A stretch of 59,583 bases of DNA from Chara braunii (Eukaryota; Streptophyta; Charophyceae; Charales; Characeae), in assembly GCA_003427395.1 (NCBI GenBank), contig BFEA01000436.1, positions 966,806 to 1,026,388 on the forward strand, read 5' to 3'. The notes beneath the pieces were generated by a model. It did no database searches, had not been told where the DNA came from, and worked only from the letters and a program-made list of their open reading frames with translations. A program made the translations under genes and the position numbers. Positions 10,214 to 21,370 of this stretch are shown in pieces (position 1 is the stretch's first letter; each line of letters begins with the position of its first letter).

Positions 10214-11917
10214 CTACCCAAAGGACCTCTCCGTCTTCACGACGATGCAGGCCCTAGGGTTCTTGTGACCGTTGTTGAAGTTTCCTCCGTCCTCGTACTG
10301 CGCCGCGCTGATCTGGACCTTGATGCACGCGTTCAGGAAGTCGCTGGGATTGCCCACGTTGAACTCGCGAGACGCAAGGTGCCTGCCATTGCCGTACAGC
10401 CGATGCTGGCACGCATTCGTGTTCCACGTCCGCCCCTGGAGAATCGCGCAGCTTGCAGAGTTCACGACCTTCACGGGGCGGGTGTCGTACCTGCACATCG
10501 GAGTCGACCACATATTGACGTTAAATTTTGTCATAAATAACATCGCAAAACCTTTCAATTAATGTATTGGCTCGGCAGTCGGGAGCCCATCTCATCACAT
10601 CATGCCATGGATCGCTCCGCACCTGACATATCATCCCCACTCGAGGACCGGCCAGGTCGAGCTGCTTCTTGGCGATGGGACAAATTTACAGATGGAACTT
10701 TCACCAACGGCACTAACCTGTCCAAATGCAGACCCGACCTCGAATCCACATGCGACCAGATGAACAGAAAACGGGAAAAAAAAAAAAAAAAAAAAAAGAA
10801 GATGGTCGTTTGACAAGCAGGGGGAAGGACATATAAATGGCACATTATGGCAGAAAATACGGAAGGACTTGACGTCCGTCGTTGGCCCGCGTGTTCCGCA
10901 TCAATCCGATCCGAGCAGCTGCTCATTAGGCTCGTCGCTTCTTTCTTTCCTTACGCAGACCCAGTCCAGGACGTGATTATGCAGGAGAAGCCCCACAGCG
11001 CAGTGTGCAATGATCCGGAAGCCGCACAGTACGTTAGTCGGAATCGAACATCATTTTTTCCTAAAAAAAAAATAAAAAAAAATCTAACATCATGTCGAAA
11101 GGCAATTCCTTGTGCGCCTCGACTACAGTCTTGACCCGAATAAAACGCACGCCCGGTCATTATCGTCGCTCCATCTCGACTCAAATGACCACAGTGACTT
11201 GGCGTTCTATTCGGCTGACCGTAGAGGTTATGACTGTGTGGTCTTTGGGGTGAAAAAGGAAGAAAAGCCAGAGTGATGAACGGAAGAAAAAAAGAAGTCG
11301 ACGGGAATCAGAAGGTGGCAACAAACAGACATCGAACGGAAGAAAGCGGAAGACGGGGATCGAAAGGTCGGAACAAACAGACGACGAAAGGAATAAGAAG
11401 AAGAAGACAGCAATCGAGCAGAAATCGGATTACGACATTGCAGAGTGCGACTGTATTGTACGTAATGGAGAACGAAGGAAAGCCAGAACGACCTAAGAGC
11501 AGAGGAAAGTGCGATGAACTGAAGACGGAAGAAAGAAGAACGGAAGAAGGAAGAAAGAAGAACGGAAGAAGGAAGAAAGAAGACGAAATCAGTAAACGAA
11601 AGAAAAGACAAGACGAGTAGGATTTTATTGATTGATGGTGTTGAGGCGGTGAAGACTTACCCAACCCGGTGCAGAATATGACCGCATCGGACGTAAATGG
11701 TATTGTCTCCCTTTCGGATGAGTTTGATCTTCGGCACGTTGTTCTCGTGACCATAAAAGTAGAAGTCGCAGCCCTTCAGCGCCGTGTCGCAGGACGACGG
11801 ACAGCCGCCACAACCCGATGACAACCGGCGGAGACCATGGACGGATGGGATCACGGCGCAGAGGGCAAGGCAAATTAGCGGAGTGGCCAGCAGCAGACCA
11901 GTGCTCGGGCGCGCCAT
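10214..11917 (-). CDS. Secreted Cys-rich protein, four exons
   Basis: Proposed exons on the minus strand: 11917-11661, 11242-11136, 11060-10955 and 10490-10214 (stop), giving 248 aa. Donors are GTAAGT, GTCAAG (weak) and GTAAGG; acceptors are CCCCAAAG, a T9-AG and TGTGCAG; all phases match. Exon 1 encodes a signal peptide (LLLATPLICLALCAVIPSVHG) and then a Cys-rich stretch, SGCGGCPSSCDTALKGC. Later exons add single Cys residues and two LYG motifs (HNLYGQPNR, QHRLYGNGR); exon 4 ends in RACIVVKTERSFG. Exons 1, 3 and 4 are well supported. Exon 2 is less sure because its opposite strand is also open. The protein probably enters the secretory pathway and is disulphide-bonded. I do not recognise the family. 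A TATA box lies about 200 bp upstream of the start codon. Confidence 0.6.
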
Positions 11918-12114
11918 CGTATGAGCGGAAGCGGCACCTGAGCGAGAGGGGCAGAGAGGGCAGAGGATGGAGCTTGGGAGAAGAAGACTGAGGAAGGGCA
12001 CCGCGTTACAAGCAAAGAGCACGGTCGTGTTGAATGACGGGCGATGTTCTACAGTCGTGCTGTGCGTATGCTATCCTCCGAATCGAGACTATTATGATCA
12101 CCCGCATAGGCATA

Positions 12115-12122
12115 CTTTTATA
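12115..12122 (-). promoter_or_regulatory. TATA box for the secreted Cys-rich gene
   Basis: Reads TATAAAAG on the minus strand, in the context ACATATAAAAGTATG. A start of transcription about 30 bp downstream would leave a 5' UTR of about 170 nt before the ATG at 11917. Confidence 0.5.
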
Positions 12123-12803
12123 TGTAGTTGAACGGTACGATCCACATCGTGCAACCGTGAGCATACCAGCGATAGGGCCTACCGTCTTCCCCCGAACATA
12201 AACTAACCTGGTTCTGAATGTATACAAGCCATTTTTCCGGTTGGATGCAGTCACATTGAGGGTGCATTGTTGTTGGGGGATGCCGTTCGTCGAACTGCTC
12301 GCCATCCCCAAGGATGTTAAATGCATTTGGTTAACCTTGATGTCTGAGACGCATCCAAAAAAATAAAAATAAAAATAAAAAGATGTCGAGACGCATCTAA
12401 AATTTTGGCCGATGCCAGATGGCGAGTGCTGCAACCTGCACTTTTCATTTGTTCTTTTTTTTTTGTTTGTTTGTTTTTTTTGGGGGTCTGTTCTTCTCTC
12501 AAATTCTTCTCGCCTTTCTCCCTCCATTCACCTCTTCACTTCTTTCTACCTTCCTACCACTACTCCTAAGACTATATAGAGGGGATCCCTGCAAGTAAAG
12601 GGCCTCGCAAACGAGGTAAATCATGTTGCCCCACGCCGCCCACGGACCGAAAAAAAAAGAAAAAGAAAAAAAACGAAAGGAAGAAACACCGCCAGAAAGT
12701 AAAGGGCCTGCAAGTAAAGGGCCTCGCTCCACTAGAACATGGGATGATACACCGCCATTTTGTTTTTTGTCTTTTTGCGCCTAGTTGCACTCATGGCGGA
12801 TGG

Positions 12804-12924
12804 GGCATCGCCACACCACACTCGAAACGTGAAAAATACAAAACTGTGGCGGACGCATCTGGCCATCTCCTAGCGGAAAGTTCATTCTCACTTCGCTCGT
12901 TTCAAGACTGGCCTGGCGATGCCA
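12804..12924. mobile_element. Tourist-like MITE, copy 3
   Basis: The left end GGCATCGCCACACCA matches the reverse complement of the right end (GGCATCGCCAGGCCA). The interior shares GACGCATCTGGCCAT and AGCGGAAAGTTCATTCTCAC with the copies in the first 4 kb. No clear target duplication. The 12150-12800 stretch before it has no supported gene. Confidence 0.55.
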
Positions 12925-12981
12925 TTATTCCTAGATCGTAGATCCCAACGAAAGTCTCCTAGATCGTGGATACTTCGCGCC

Positions 12982-13048
12982 GGAAGGCACGGACACAACC
13001 AGGCAACCAGGCAGGGAATCGCGCGGGAAGGCACGGACACAACCAGGC
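12982..13048 (+). repeat. 44-bp direct repeat
   Basis: The word GGAAGGCACGGACACAACCA and the bases after it occur at 12982 and again at 13026, separated by a GC-rich linker. Confidence 0.85.
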
Positions 13049-13321
13049 CTGGAGGCGCCAGTAGACGTGCAGTGTGCAGTGCAGTACTGGCCTCGCCGCA
13101 CGGCACAGAACGAAATGAAAACGAGTGCATCGAAGGCGGGAGCGGGGCAATCAACATGTCTCCTAGGGCATGCCCGGCCTGGATGAATCTAGCGGCAATC
13201 CGGTCCAGAAATAAGCAGAGAAAGTCCAAGTCTGGGTATGCCCTTATACTGAAATGGTGTGTGAAAGGGGCATACGCGCTGGCCCCAGTTACCAGCACGC
13301 GACTCTCCTCTTGGGTAGTCT

Positions 13322-13850
13322 GGAGCCATGGCGTAAGGGTTCGGACCCTTCATCGGGCAGGTGCTTTTACCCCTGGTCTGATCAATGAAGCGCCCTTTCG
13401 TAAGATGTGTGTACAGACAAGAAAAGGAAAAAGCAAGCCAGGACAGCACTGCACGTCAGCACCTGCAACTGGGAGTATAGGACTTGGCGGCAGGCAGCTC
13501 CGAGTTGCGGGTCTTGTGGAGGCGGGCGATAGCGAAGAAAATGGCGCATGTGATGAAGGAATAAAAGGAGCCATCGCGGAAAGGTTCGGACCCTTCATCG
13601 GGCAGGTGCTTGTACCCCTCGTCTGATCAATGAAGCGCCCTTTCGTAAGATGTGTATATATGTAAAAAAAAAAAAAAAAAGGGAAAAAAGAAAAGAAAAG
13701 AAAAGAAAGAAAGAAAGGAAAAAACAAAACAAAACAGGAGAGCACTGCACGTCAGCTCCTACAACTGGGAGTACAGTACTTGGCGGGAGGCAGTTCCGAG
13801 TTGCGGGTGTTGTAGCGAAGAAGATGGCGCATGTGATGAAGGAATAAAAG
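13322..13850 (+). repeat. 245-bp tandem duplication
   Basis: GGAGCCATNGCG...GGTTCGGACCCTTCATCGG begins at 13322 and again at 13567, with close matches through CAATGAAGCGCCCTTTCGTA, GCACTGCACGTCAGC and GATGAAGGAATAAAAGGAG. Unit 2 differs mainly by an expanded A17 plus GAAA-type tract at 13664-13735 in place of a short A-rich linker. A third start (AAAAGGAGATCGCAGACG) follows at about 13845. ORFs read across the array are not supported. Confidence 0.85.
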
Positions 13851-14515
13851 GAGATCGCAGACGTTTCTCAGATCAAGCGTGCGCTCGCAACCGTACGGGG
13901 GAGCGATTACGATTGTGTCCTTTCGGAGCAAGGTACGTGGTGAGCAGTGGCTCTGTGTACTCGCATCAGCAACACCTAAGTCCTTTCGCTACGTCCTTTT
14001 CCTATTTTCTGTCTAAGTCCGCACTTTCGTACCCACATCTAGCTTCTTTCTTATGCTCTCCCATGTCTTCCCGGCTTTCTCCTGCCTCCGGTTTTCTTCT
14101 TGCTTGTCTGCCTCGCCTTTCCGTGGTAGTGACTAGATTACGTCACTCGTTCTCTTGGGGCGAATTTTTCTCTGTTTACGTTCTCTCTTTCCACGAGATC
14201 TGCAAATAGAAGTACCGAGGATGGATGCGATGCCGATAGAGGCAGAAGCGAAATCGGCAATCAATCTTGGCAATCTTGGCCTGCGTAAGCAAGGAGAAGT
14301 CGCACTCTATTCTCCTTCGAGTGAAGAAGAGGGGTCTGGCTGTTCTTCTCTCTGTCGCCCCCCACCACCCCTTGCACTCTCGTCTGTTTGATCCGCTTTT
14401 TGTATCGGTGGTTCGTTCGGTGTTATGTGTATAATTGGTGCGGCGTGTCTGTGGAGCAGTTTGAAGAGGTTTCAGAACTGATGGTCGTAAGGTAGACAGG
14501 AGAGGCTGTGTGTGT

Positions 14516-15456
14516 NNNNNNNNNNNNNNNNNNNNNNNNNNNNNNNNNNNNNNNNNNNNNNNNNNNNNNNNNNNNNNNNNNNNNNNNNNNNNNNNNNNNN
14601 NNNNNNNNNNNNNNNNNNNNNNNNNNNNNNNNNNNNNNNNNNNNNNNNNNNNNNNNNNNNNNNNNNNNNNNNNNNNNNNNNNNNNNNNNNNNNNNNNNNN
14701 NNNNNNNNNNNNNNNNNNNNNNNNNNNNNNNNNNNNNNNNNNNNNNNNNNNNNNNNNNNNNNNNNNNNNNNNNNNNNNNNNNNNNNNNNNNNNNNNNNNN
14801 NNNNNNNNNNNNNNNNNNNNNNNNNNNNNNNNNNNNNNNNNNNNNNNNNNNNNNNNNNNNNNNNNNNNNNNNNNNNNNNNNNNNNNNNNNNNNNNNNNNN
14901 NNNNNNNNNNNNNNNNNNNNNNNNNNNNNNNNNNNNNNNNNNNNNNNNNNNNNNNNNNNNNNNNNNNNNNNNNNNNNNNNNNNNNNNNNNNNNNNNNNNN
15001 NNNNNNNNNNNNNNNNNNNNNNNNNNNNNNNNNNNNNNNNNNNNNNNNNNNNNNNNNNNNNNNNNNNNNNNNNNNNNNNNNNNNNNNNNNNNNNNNNNNN
15101 NNNNNNNNNNNNNNNNNNNNNNNNNNNNNNNNNNNNNNNNNNNNNNNNNNNNNNNNNNNNNNNNNNNNNNNNNNNNNNNNNNNNNNNNNNNNNNNNNNNN
15201 NNNNNNNNNNNNNNNNNNNNNNNNNNNNNNNNNNNNNNNNNNNNNNNNNNNNNNNNNNNNNNNNNNNNNNNNNNNNNNNNNNNNNNNNNNNNNNNNNNNN
15301 NNNNNNNNNNNNNNNNNNNNNNNNNNNNNNNNNNNNNNNNNNNNNNNNNNNNNNNNNNNNNNNNNNNNNNNNNNNNNNNNNNNNNNNNNNNNNNNNNNNN
15401 NNNNNNNNNNNNNNNNNNNNNNNNNNNNNNNNNNNNNNNNNNNNNNNNNNNNNNNN
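14516..15456. other. Assembly gap (941 N)
   Basis: The gap abuts a Cys-rich coding tandem repeat on its right side. A collapsed or unspanned repeat array is the likely cause. Large ORFs reported across it on either strand are artefacts. Confidence 0.95.
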
Positions 15457-15894
15457 GATTGCGAGTGTCCCAAGGGCCACAAGTGCGTCAACGGACAGTG
15501 CAAGTCCCCGTGCGGCTGCCCGACTGGGCTGAAGCGCTGCTGCAAGGACGGTCCCTGCGTGAAGTGCTGCAAGGACTGCGATTGTCCCAAGGGGCAGAAG
15601 TGCGTCAACGGACAGTGCAAGGTCCCGTGCGGCTGCCCGCCTGGACTGAAGCGCTGCTGTAAGGGCGGTCCCTGCGTGAAGTGCTGCAAGCATTGCGATT
15701 GTCCCAAGGGCCACAAGTGCGTCAACGGACAGTGCAAGCTTCCGTGCTGCCCTAAGGGACAGAAGCGCTGTGTGCCCTGCGGTCCGTGCCATAAGTGCTG
15801 CAAGGATTGTGACTGTCCCACCGGGGAGAAGTGTGTCCTGGGAGAGTGCAAGCGCCCTTGCGCTACCACAACGGTCATACCTCTCGGCAAGTAA
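15457..15894 (+). CDS. Cys-rich tandem-repeat protein, metallothionein-like (5' part in gap)
   Basis: The final 145 codons, ending in IPLGK and TAA. Units 1 and 2 are 39 aa each, unit 3 is 38 aa, and unit 4 is cut short. Each unit starts DCDCPKGQKCVNGQCK and carries GCPxGLKRCC and PCVKCCK blocks. Unit 1 has 11 Cys in 39 residues, in CxC, CC and CxxC spacings with adjacent Lys. The repeats contain no Phe, Trp or Tyr. That composition is typical of metal-binding metallothioneins. The CPxGxxCxxGxC pattern is also seen in small disulphide-knotted extracellular modules, so the role (metal chelation versus structural wall protein) is not settled. The DNA unit is 117 bp. The start codon, any signal peptide and the unit number are hidden in the gap. 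Confidence 0.7.
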   Translation, partial: DCECPKGHKCVNGQCKSPCGCPTGLKRCCKDGPCVKCCKDCDCPKGQKCVNGQCKVPCGCPPGLKRCCKGGPCVKCCKHCDCPKGHKCVNGQCKLPCCPKGQKRCVPCGPCHKCCKDCDCPTGEKCVLGECKRPCATTTVIPLGK

Positions 15895-17315
15895 GCCATG
15901 ACGGAAGTGCTGCAATGGTCGTCATGCTGGGCGTTGGTAGAAGAAGTGTGTTCAGTGACGGTCCAACCCTGCGTGCAGGCAACGAGTACTGTGGCGCCCC
16001 TTTTTCCGTTTGCTAGAAGGGCAAATCCAGCATAATTCCTTTTCCTCAAGCACCACCACTAGTAGAAACGAACGAAGCGCTGAGGCTGTCTGCAGTACGC
16101 GGTTGCAAAGCAGCTTGCTTACCGGGAGTCGGGAATAAGGCATAGTGCACAGAGCGGGCTCTACAGCAATGGTTGAACGATTTGACAGATTTAGCGGGTA
16201 GGTTTCCATTGTAGGAAACAATGGGGGATCGAAGGTTGATCTGCATCTGCCATGATTGCCACTGGGTTGCCGTCTTCGGTTCTCATGAGTCGTGACAGAA
16301 TAGAACTAGGCTCATCACGAACAGCCGAATCTCTGAACTTGGGACTGCCAACACGGGGAGTCCCTTATTGATTGGTAAACGGGTAATAAGGCATGGTGTA
16401 CAGAGCGACGGCAGTGCGCTCTTGGTTTCCTGCAGTCATGGGTGACCCTCTATGAGGCTTTGACACGAAAGTCCGCCGTAATTGAGGAGTCCGAACCTGT
16501 TCCTATTCTCAGATTGTTAGCCTTCACCCCAACAGATCGAGCCGACTCTGCTTTATAGTTTGCTAGCAATGAAATCAATTTCTCATTTTCGCCCGTTGGC
16601 GTTTCTTTGAGTCCCAGTGCTGTTGTCCGATCTCTCGCCTCCTTTCCTTTGTGTTGTTGATGGTTCTCTTGTCTCTAGTACCTATATGTGGATGCTGATG
16701 GACTAAGAAGTTCAACGAGAATTGTACAATACCTCAGAGGGGCTCTGGATGGAATGCCTTTGCGTGCTCCCACGCCCGATGCGCAACCCCCTTGATCCCA
16801 GCCAACCTCCACCCGAACCTGCTTTTCCGGAAGGTGTGATTTGTAGGACCGACGGAGCCTCTTTCTCCGACTTTTCTTCATCTGTTTCTCTTGCGGGTTT
16901 CCCACCACGCACCCTTGGATCTTCAATGACAACAACATTCGCTGAACCATGATCCCCATGGATACAGTTCAAGACATAGTTTGCTTCCTACCGTACTTGT
17001 GCTAACTACAGGCAAATAGAGTTCCCACGACTGATGGTAACACTCACACTGTCTCTGCCGTTCCAGAGTCGTGAACAGCACACAAAAGAACTCCAAGAAC
17101 CAGATGCTCTCCGTAAGACCAACAAGATCTACTATTAAAGCCCTAGCAACATAGGCCAAGTTTTGCATCAGCTGGATTGTCTTCACCAACTATGATCCTC
17201 TCCTTTCCAGCAGGGCTGCCCTCTCACACTGGCTGTCAAAAACACTGTACAAGAAGTTATATAAAAACTTCGATACATGACTTTGAAAAACAAAATTGAG
17301 AAAACTCAAAAGTAG

Positions 17316-17319
<4 letters not shown>
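15895..17319. other. Intergenic or 3' region; short direct repeat
   Basis: GGGAATAAGGCATAGTGCAC (16131) recurs as GGGTAATAAGGCATGGTGTA (16381), followed by CAGAGCG in both. A decayed trace of the Cys-rich repeat seems present at 15955-15985 (GACGGTCCAACCCTGCGTG). Opposed ORFs of about 76-94 codons at 16675-16972 are not convincing. Confidence 0.4.

Positions 17320-17385
<66 letters not shown>
17320..17385 (+). repeat. (CA)n microsatellite
   Basis: About 33 uninterrupted CA units. Confidence 0.97.
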
Positions 17386-17387
<2 letters not shown>

Positions 17388-17789
17388 CATCATGCTATCA
17401 TTACATTGCTTACGAAGCTGGCAGCGATAGATTCAGCTCAAGCAAAGGAGCTAGCTGTGATTGCTGAGTTCTTGCTGTGATTGCTACTCACTCCTGGGAA
17501 TATCATACATTGTAAGCACTGCCCAAACACGGACTGAGAACACAACCGATTTTTGAGTCTTGCCGCTACAATGAATGCCTTGCTGAGATTCCCGCTTTAT
17601 GCTGAGTTTTCTAAGCGTGCTTGCTGCTCTGTTTGCGTGTCTGAGTGCTTGACGGCTTGAGTGTGTGTGTGACCTGCAAGGGTACTTGATTGCTTCAAAG
17701 GTCCTGTAGGCCGTGACATTGAGGGTTGCAGCAGGGAAAACACTCCAGTAGCAGGTCGGCCGGTATGCAACCCCCCCCCCCTTCAACAG

Positions 17790-18646
17790 GTGCCCATCAG
17801 AGTAATTGGGGGTGTGGCTGAGGCTTTTTGGCTGGGGGTTCAATCACTAGGATGGGACGGGGTATTCTTCAAAGTTCAGGGCGACATAGAGGACACAATG
17901 GAGATACTAGGGAATTCGAGGGGTTCATCAGGACCCACGCAGGGTATAGCTCAAAATCTCCCCTCTGCTGAGGGGGCTGAGAGGGGTGCGCGACGAGGTG
18001 GACAACTGACAACCCGAAAGAAAAGGAAAAGAAGGGAAGAGAGGAATTTACCGCTTCTCTTGCGCTAGGTTCACCCTAATTCTATGGCAGGAACCTTGAG
18101 ATATGGAGCATCTAGGCTTCCGAGTTGGATTCATCAAGTCTGTCAGGTCGGCTAGGTGCGTCATCCGATTGGGACAAGATTGGGGGGACCCAGATTTGGA
18201 AGCTCCCCGGGAGGGAGCCCCCACTGCGAGCGAGTTTGGGAACCTGTCCGCACCTTCGTACCACAGAACCAGGCTCCGCCAGGAACACGAGTCTCCCTGC
18301 CGACACCAGCGACAGTTAAACTGGGGCTGCCATGTGGTGTGGGCCTCCGACGGAGGCAGCACCGTCAAATTGGTGTATGGCAACAGGAAAACCGATCAAT
18401 CAGAACAAACCCACTCCTCCCTACATGACAGGCCCCCGGTCGGTTCACAACAGCGCTCTCCGCATGTCCTCATGGCAGTACACACTCTCGGTCTGTGATC
18501 GGGAAGGGCAGAAGGACACTGTGGCGGATAGACGAGAGGGGAAGGTGGTGGAGTGTCAACACATGGTGTGGCCAACAAGCGTTGTAGATGAGCAGGACAG
18601 AAGAAGGAAGGAGATATCAGAAGGATTGAGGCAGGATGATCTATAG
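17790..18646 (+). other. Possible coding remnants, unrecognised
   Basis: Two plus-strand frames, 17790-18068 (ending in a basic TTRKKRKRREERN stretch) and 18332-18646 (MATGKPINQNKPTPPYMTG, then a charged tail), have mixed composition that could be coding. They are in different frames. I find no motif and no clean splice pair, so I give no product. Confidence 0.2.
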
Positions 18647-18835
18647 TTCCCTTTATCTGGGGTGGTCGCCCAAGGTGCGCGGGGTGCGCCCAATTTGTTC
18701 TCGAGGCATTGATCCGACCATCTCAACTAGATAACCATTCATTCGCACCGATAGGTAAGGAGAGGATCGGGCGTGGAGTTGGGGGAAGACGAAGAGGTAT
18801 GCACAAAGGAGCACCCTAGCACACAAGTTTCCCCT

Positions 18836-19147
18836 TTGCCTTGTGGTCATATCCAGAGACTTTACTGAATTTGGAATTAAAAAAACGCATAAGTTTCATA
18901 GTTTTTTATTTTTTTTAATTCAAAGACGAAGTAAAAATAAAAAATAAAAAAATTGTGCAATGTAGATCTTGAAAAGATCTACAACATCAGATTTGTTTTT
19001 CCTATTTTTGAGATTTTTTTTTAACCCTCAAAAAATTCCTGAAAGTCGTGGCCGCGCCCAACCACGTACAAAGCGGAGGCGGCCGTGATCACGGTCGTCC
19101 GCCGAGCCGCGTTTGACCCCACGGCCGTGGCCGCGGGTGATACATAG
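18836..19147 (+). mobile_element. Family-ii palindromic MITE, left-truncated
   Basis: Matches the right two-thirds of the family-ii element at 25692: GCCTTGTGGTCATATCC, ACTTTACTGAATTTGGAATT, GATCTACAACATCA, and the right end GGCCGCGGGTGATACATAG. It holds the palindrome CCACGGCCGTGG (19119-19130). About 150 bp of the left end are missing. Its right flank (GCACCCACTACCCAGC) is paralogous to that of the copy ending at 32540, so both may descend from one insertion. Confidence 0.65.
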
Positions 19148-19334
19148 GCACCCACTACCCAGCGCTCTGCCTTGGATATGGTGCAGGAGCTTGGTAGGGG
19201 GAAAAATAGAAGGAGATTTTCTTGGAGCTTCACTGCAGCTAAACACCGCAATCAGGGCATCTCCATGGTCGTGCACCCGAGCAGCTTTGAGGACGTATTT
19301 GACTTACCCCTTCATCTGGTCAAAGAACCTATAA
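19148..19334 (+). pseudogene. Exon-like fragment ending in a splice donor
   Basis: Open frame reading ALDMVQELGRGKNRRRF, then FTAAKHRNQGISMVV and FDLPLHLVKEPIK. It ends at a consensus donor, GTAAGT. A related start (ALAMVEELGRCRKKG) lies at 32556 and a stop-ridden copy at 45502-45640. No family recognised. It may be a captured host exon or part of an older transposon. Confidence 0.35.
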
Positions 19335-20306
19335 AGTAAGTAATAAGGCATTTTTCTCTCTTGTTAAAAAAAAATGATAAGCATCTAGTTCAAAAAAATA
19401 AAGGCACTATTTTTTGTTATAGAAAAAATGTTACCTATAAAACAAACCGTGCACAAAACGATGAGAGACATGCACTAGTGAAAAACAGACTTTGAATACA
19501 TTTGAAGTGTAGGGGGAAAAAACAATTGTAAGGAAGGATGAACGCTTGGGCAGAGCATGCGCTCCAATGATTGTATAAGAATGGTATATAAATAATTATT
19601 GAGGCGAGCGTGTGAAAGATCATAAATACTTGGGAACAAAAACAACCACTTTAAAGATAATGATGGTGGAGACGACGATAACAATGATGATGGCAACAAT
19701 GATCAACACAATTGCGACGATATCAAGGGTGACAATGACGATGAAGAAAAGAACAACAACACAATAATGTCGATAACCATAAGAGCAACAATAAGAGTAA
19801 CAAGAATGATAAAGATTCAGCTGATGCAATAATAATGTCAATGAAGAGGAGAGTAACAATGAAAAAGAACTACAAAAGAAAAAGAACAATAACGACTAAC
19901 AAAACATTTGACATCATCAAACAATAAAGTTCCTGAAGAAGGCTAATAAATAACAAGCGATATTAAAAACATTCCTTGCAGGACAAGATGACAGCAAGCT
20001 CTTGACAAGTATCCCACTCTTCTGGATTTCGCGTTATAAACTGGATATCTTAAGAGGATCAATCAAGCTAAAAGGGACGTCGCCTCATGCGCCTAATGAG
20101 CAATAAAGTGATAATACGATTTCACCTCACCTTTTTACCGAGCTCATAAATTCGTTTTAGTGGTGGAATTGAGAAATCAGGTTTTGGTCCACTGCACAAT
20201 ACCCGACATATATTTCGACGCTTTCTAGACCAGATGCGTTCGTATAAGTCCAACATTTTTAATGCATTAGGTCTCTTTAAGAACATGTAAAAACTACGAT
20301 GTCGTT

Positions 20307-20648
20307 AAAATGAACATCTTTTATTTTTTGAATGAAATTGAAACTAAGTTTTTTCAACTTTTTTGCTTTAAAACTCGTCTAAATTTTGTTGTTCCTAAAG
20401 GTCCTGCGTTTTAAAAAAAATGTTGGACCCCCTATATGTATTTGGAGCTAGCTTGAGATCAGATACATCCAAGTGGTCCCCCCTAGATATATATCTGGTC
20501 TCAATCATAGTCCTGATACATCCAAGAGGTCCAGCGTTTTAAAAACGTTGAACTTTAAGGAGCAGAAAAAATTTAGACGAGTTTTTGATCAAAAAAAAAT
20601 TAAAAACTCAGTTTCAATTTCGTTGAAAAAATAAAAGATGTCCATTTT
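20307..20648. mobile_element. Fold-back MITE inserted in block A only
   Basis: Arms of about 85 bp: left AAAATGAACATCTTTTATTT, then GAAATTGAAACTAAG and AAACTCGTCTAAATTTT; right is its reverse complement with a few mismatches. The interior has GATACATCCAAG twice. Block B lacks it at the matching site (about 47140), which shows a later insertion. The arms resemble the element at 49738. Confidence 0.75.
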
Positions 20649-20977
20649 GATGATGAAATGGTAGAGTAAAGGATATGTGGTATTGCAAGGCAGAAAACAT
20701 TTGTTAGTCTGAGTTCCTTGAGGAACCATCTGAAAAGACTTGCACGGAAAAAAAAAAGAAAAACATTATTGAATTAACAACCACGTTATAAATTTTGCTG
20801 ACTAATAATGATGGAATGATCTATAAGAAAAACAACAAAGAAGTCTATGATATCTTAAGGCAGAGAGGTCCTCGCATCATTGGTGATACATGCATGTTAA
20901 AAAAAATGTGAGCGCAGTCATAGAACTGAACACGACAATACGTTAATTTCTTGGATGGTATTTAGAGCCTAATGTGC

Positions 20978-21370
20978 GTTCGCTCGCCACTACTAATGCA
21001 GTCTAGGTTGATATGCTTTCCTTTAACTACAAAGATGTTTCAATTTGGAAAGTCAACTTCATTGTGGTTTCCCATCAGGAAATTCATGGATTAAAGAGAG
21101 CGAAGTCACGACCTTGATACTTCGCCCTCCGGGCAAGTGTGCGCAATCATACTGGTGAGGAAAAAAAAAGTTTAATCCACGTTTGCTCGCCACTACGTAC
21201 TGAATCTTGATTGATGTGTTTTTTTTAACTACTTAGATGTTTAATTTTTGTAAGTCCGTTGTGGTTTCCAGACTGGAAATCTATGGATCTAAGAGAGCGA
21301 AGTTGCAGCCTTGGCACTTCGCTCTCTGGGCAAGTGTAGGTAGTCTTACCGGTGCGGACCTTCTTTTTCA
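20978..21370 (+). repeat. Tandem dimer of about 203 bp with internal hairpin
   Basis: GTTCGCTCGCCACTACT at 20978 and GTTTGCTCGCCACTACG at 21181 start two units. Unit 2 holds a perfect 12-bp inverted repeat, AGAGAGCGAAGT (21292-21303) and ACTTCGCTCTCT (21316-21327). Unit 1 keeps the left arm and a partial right arm. Confidence 0.75.

Noticed and set aside
13350-14209. ORFs across the 245-bp duplication
   Set aside because: They run through the A/GAAA tract and differ between the two units, so no shared product.
14176-16049. Long ORFs of 340-579 codons on both strands across 14516-15456
   Set aside because: Most codons are N. Only the plus-strand Cys-rich frame after 15457 has real sequence support.
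19640-19900. Multi-pass membrane-like minus-strand ORF (Ile/Val-rich)
   Set aside because: Opposite strand of GAY/AAY low-complexity DNA. The same pattern appears at 46140-46310 with no conservation of product.
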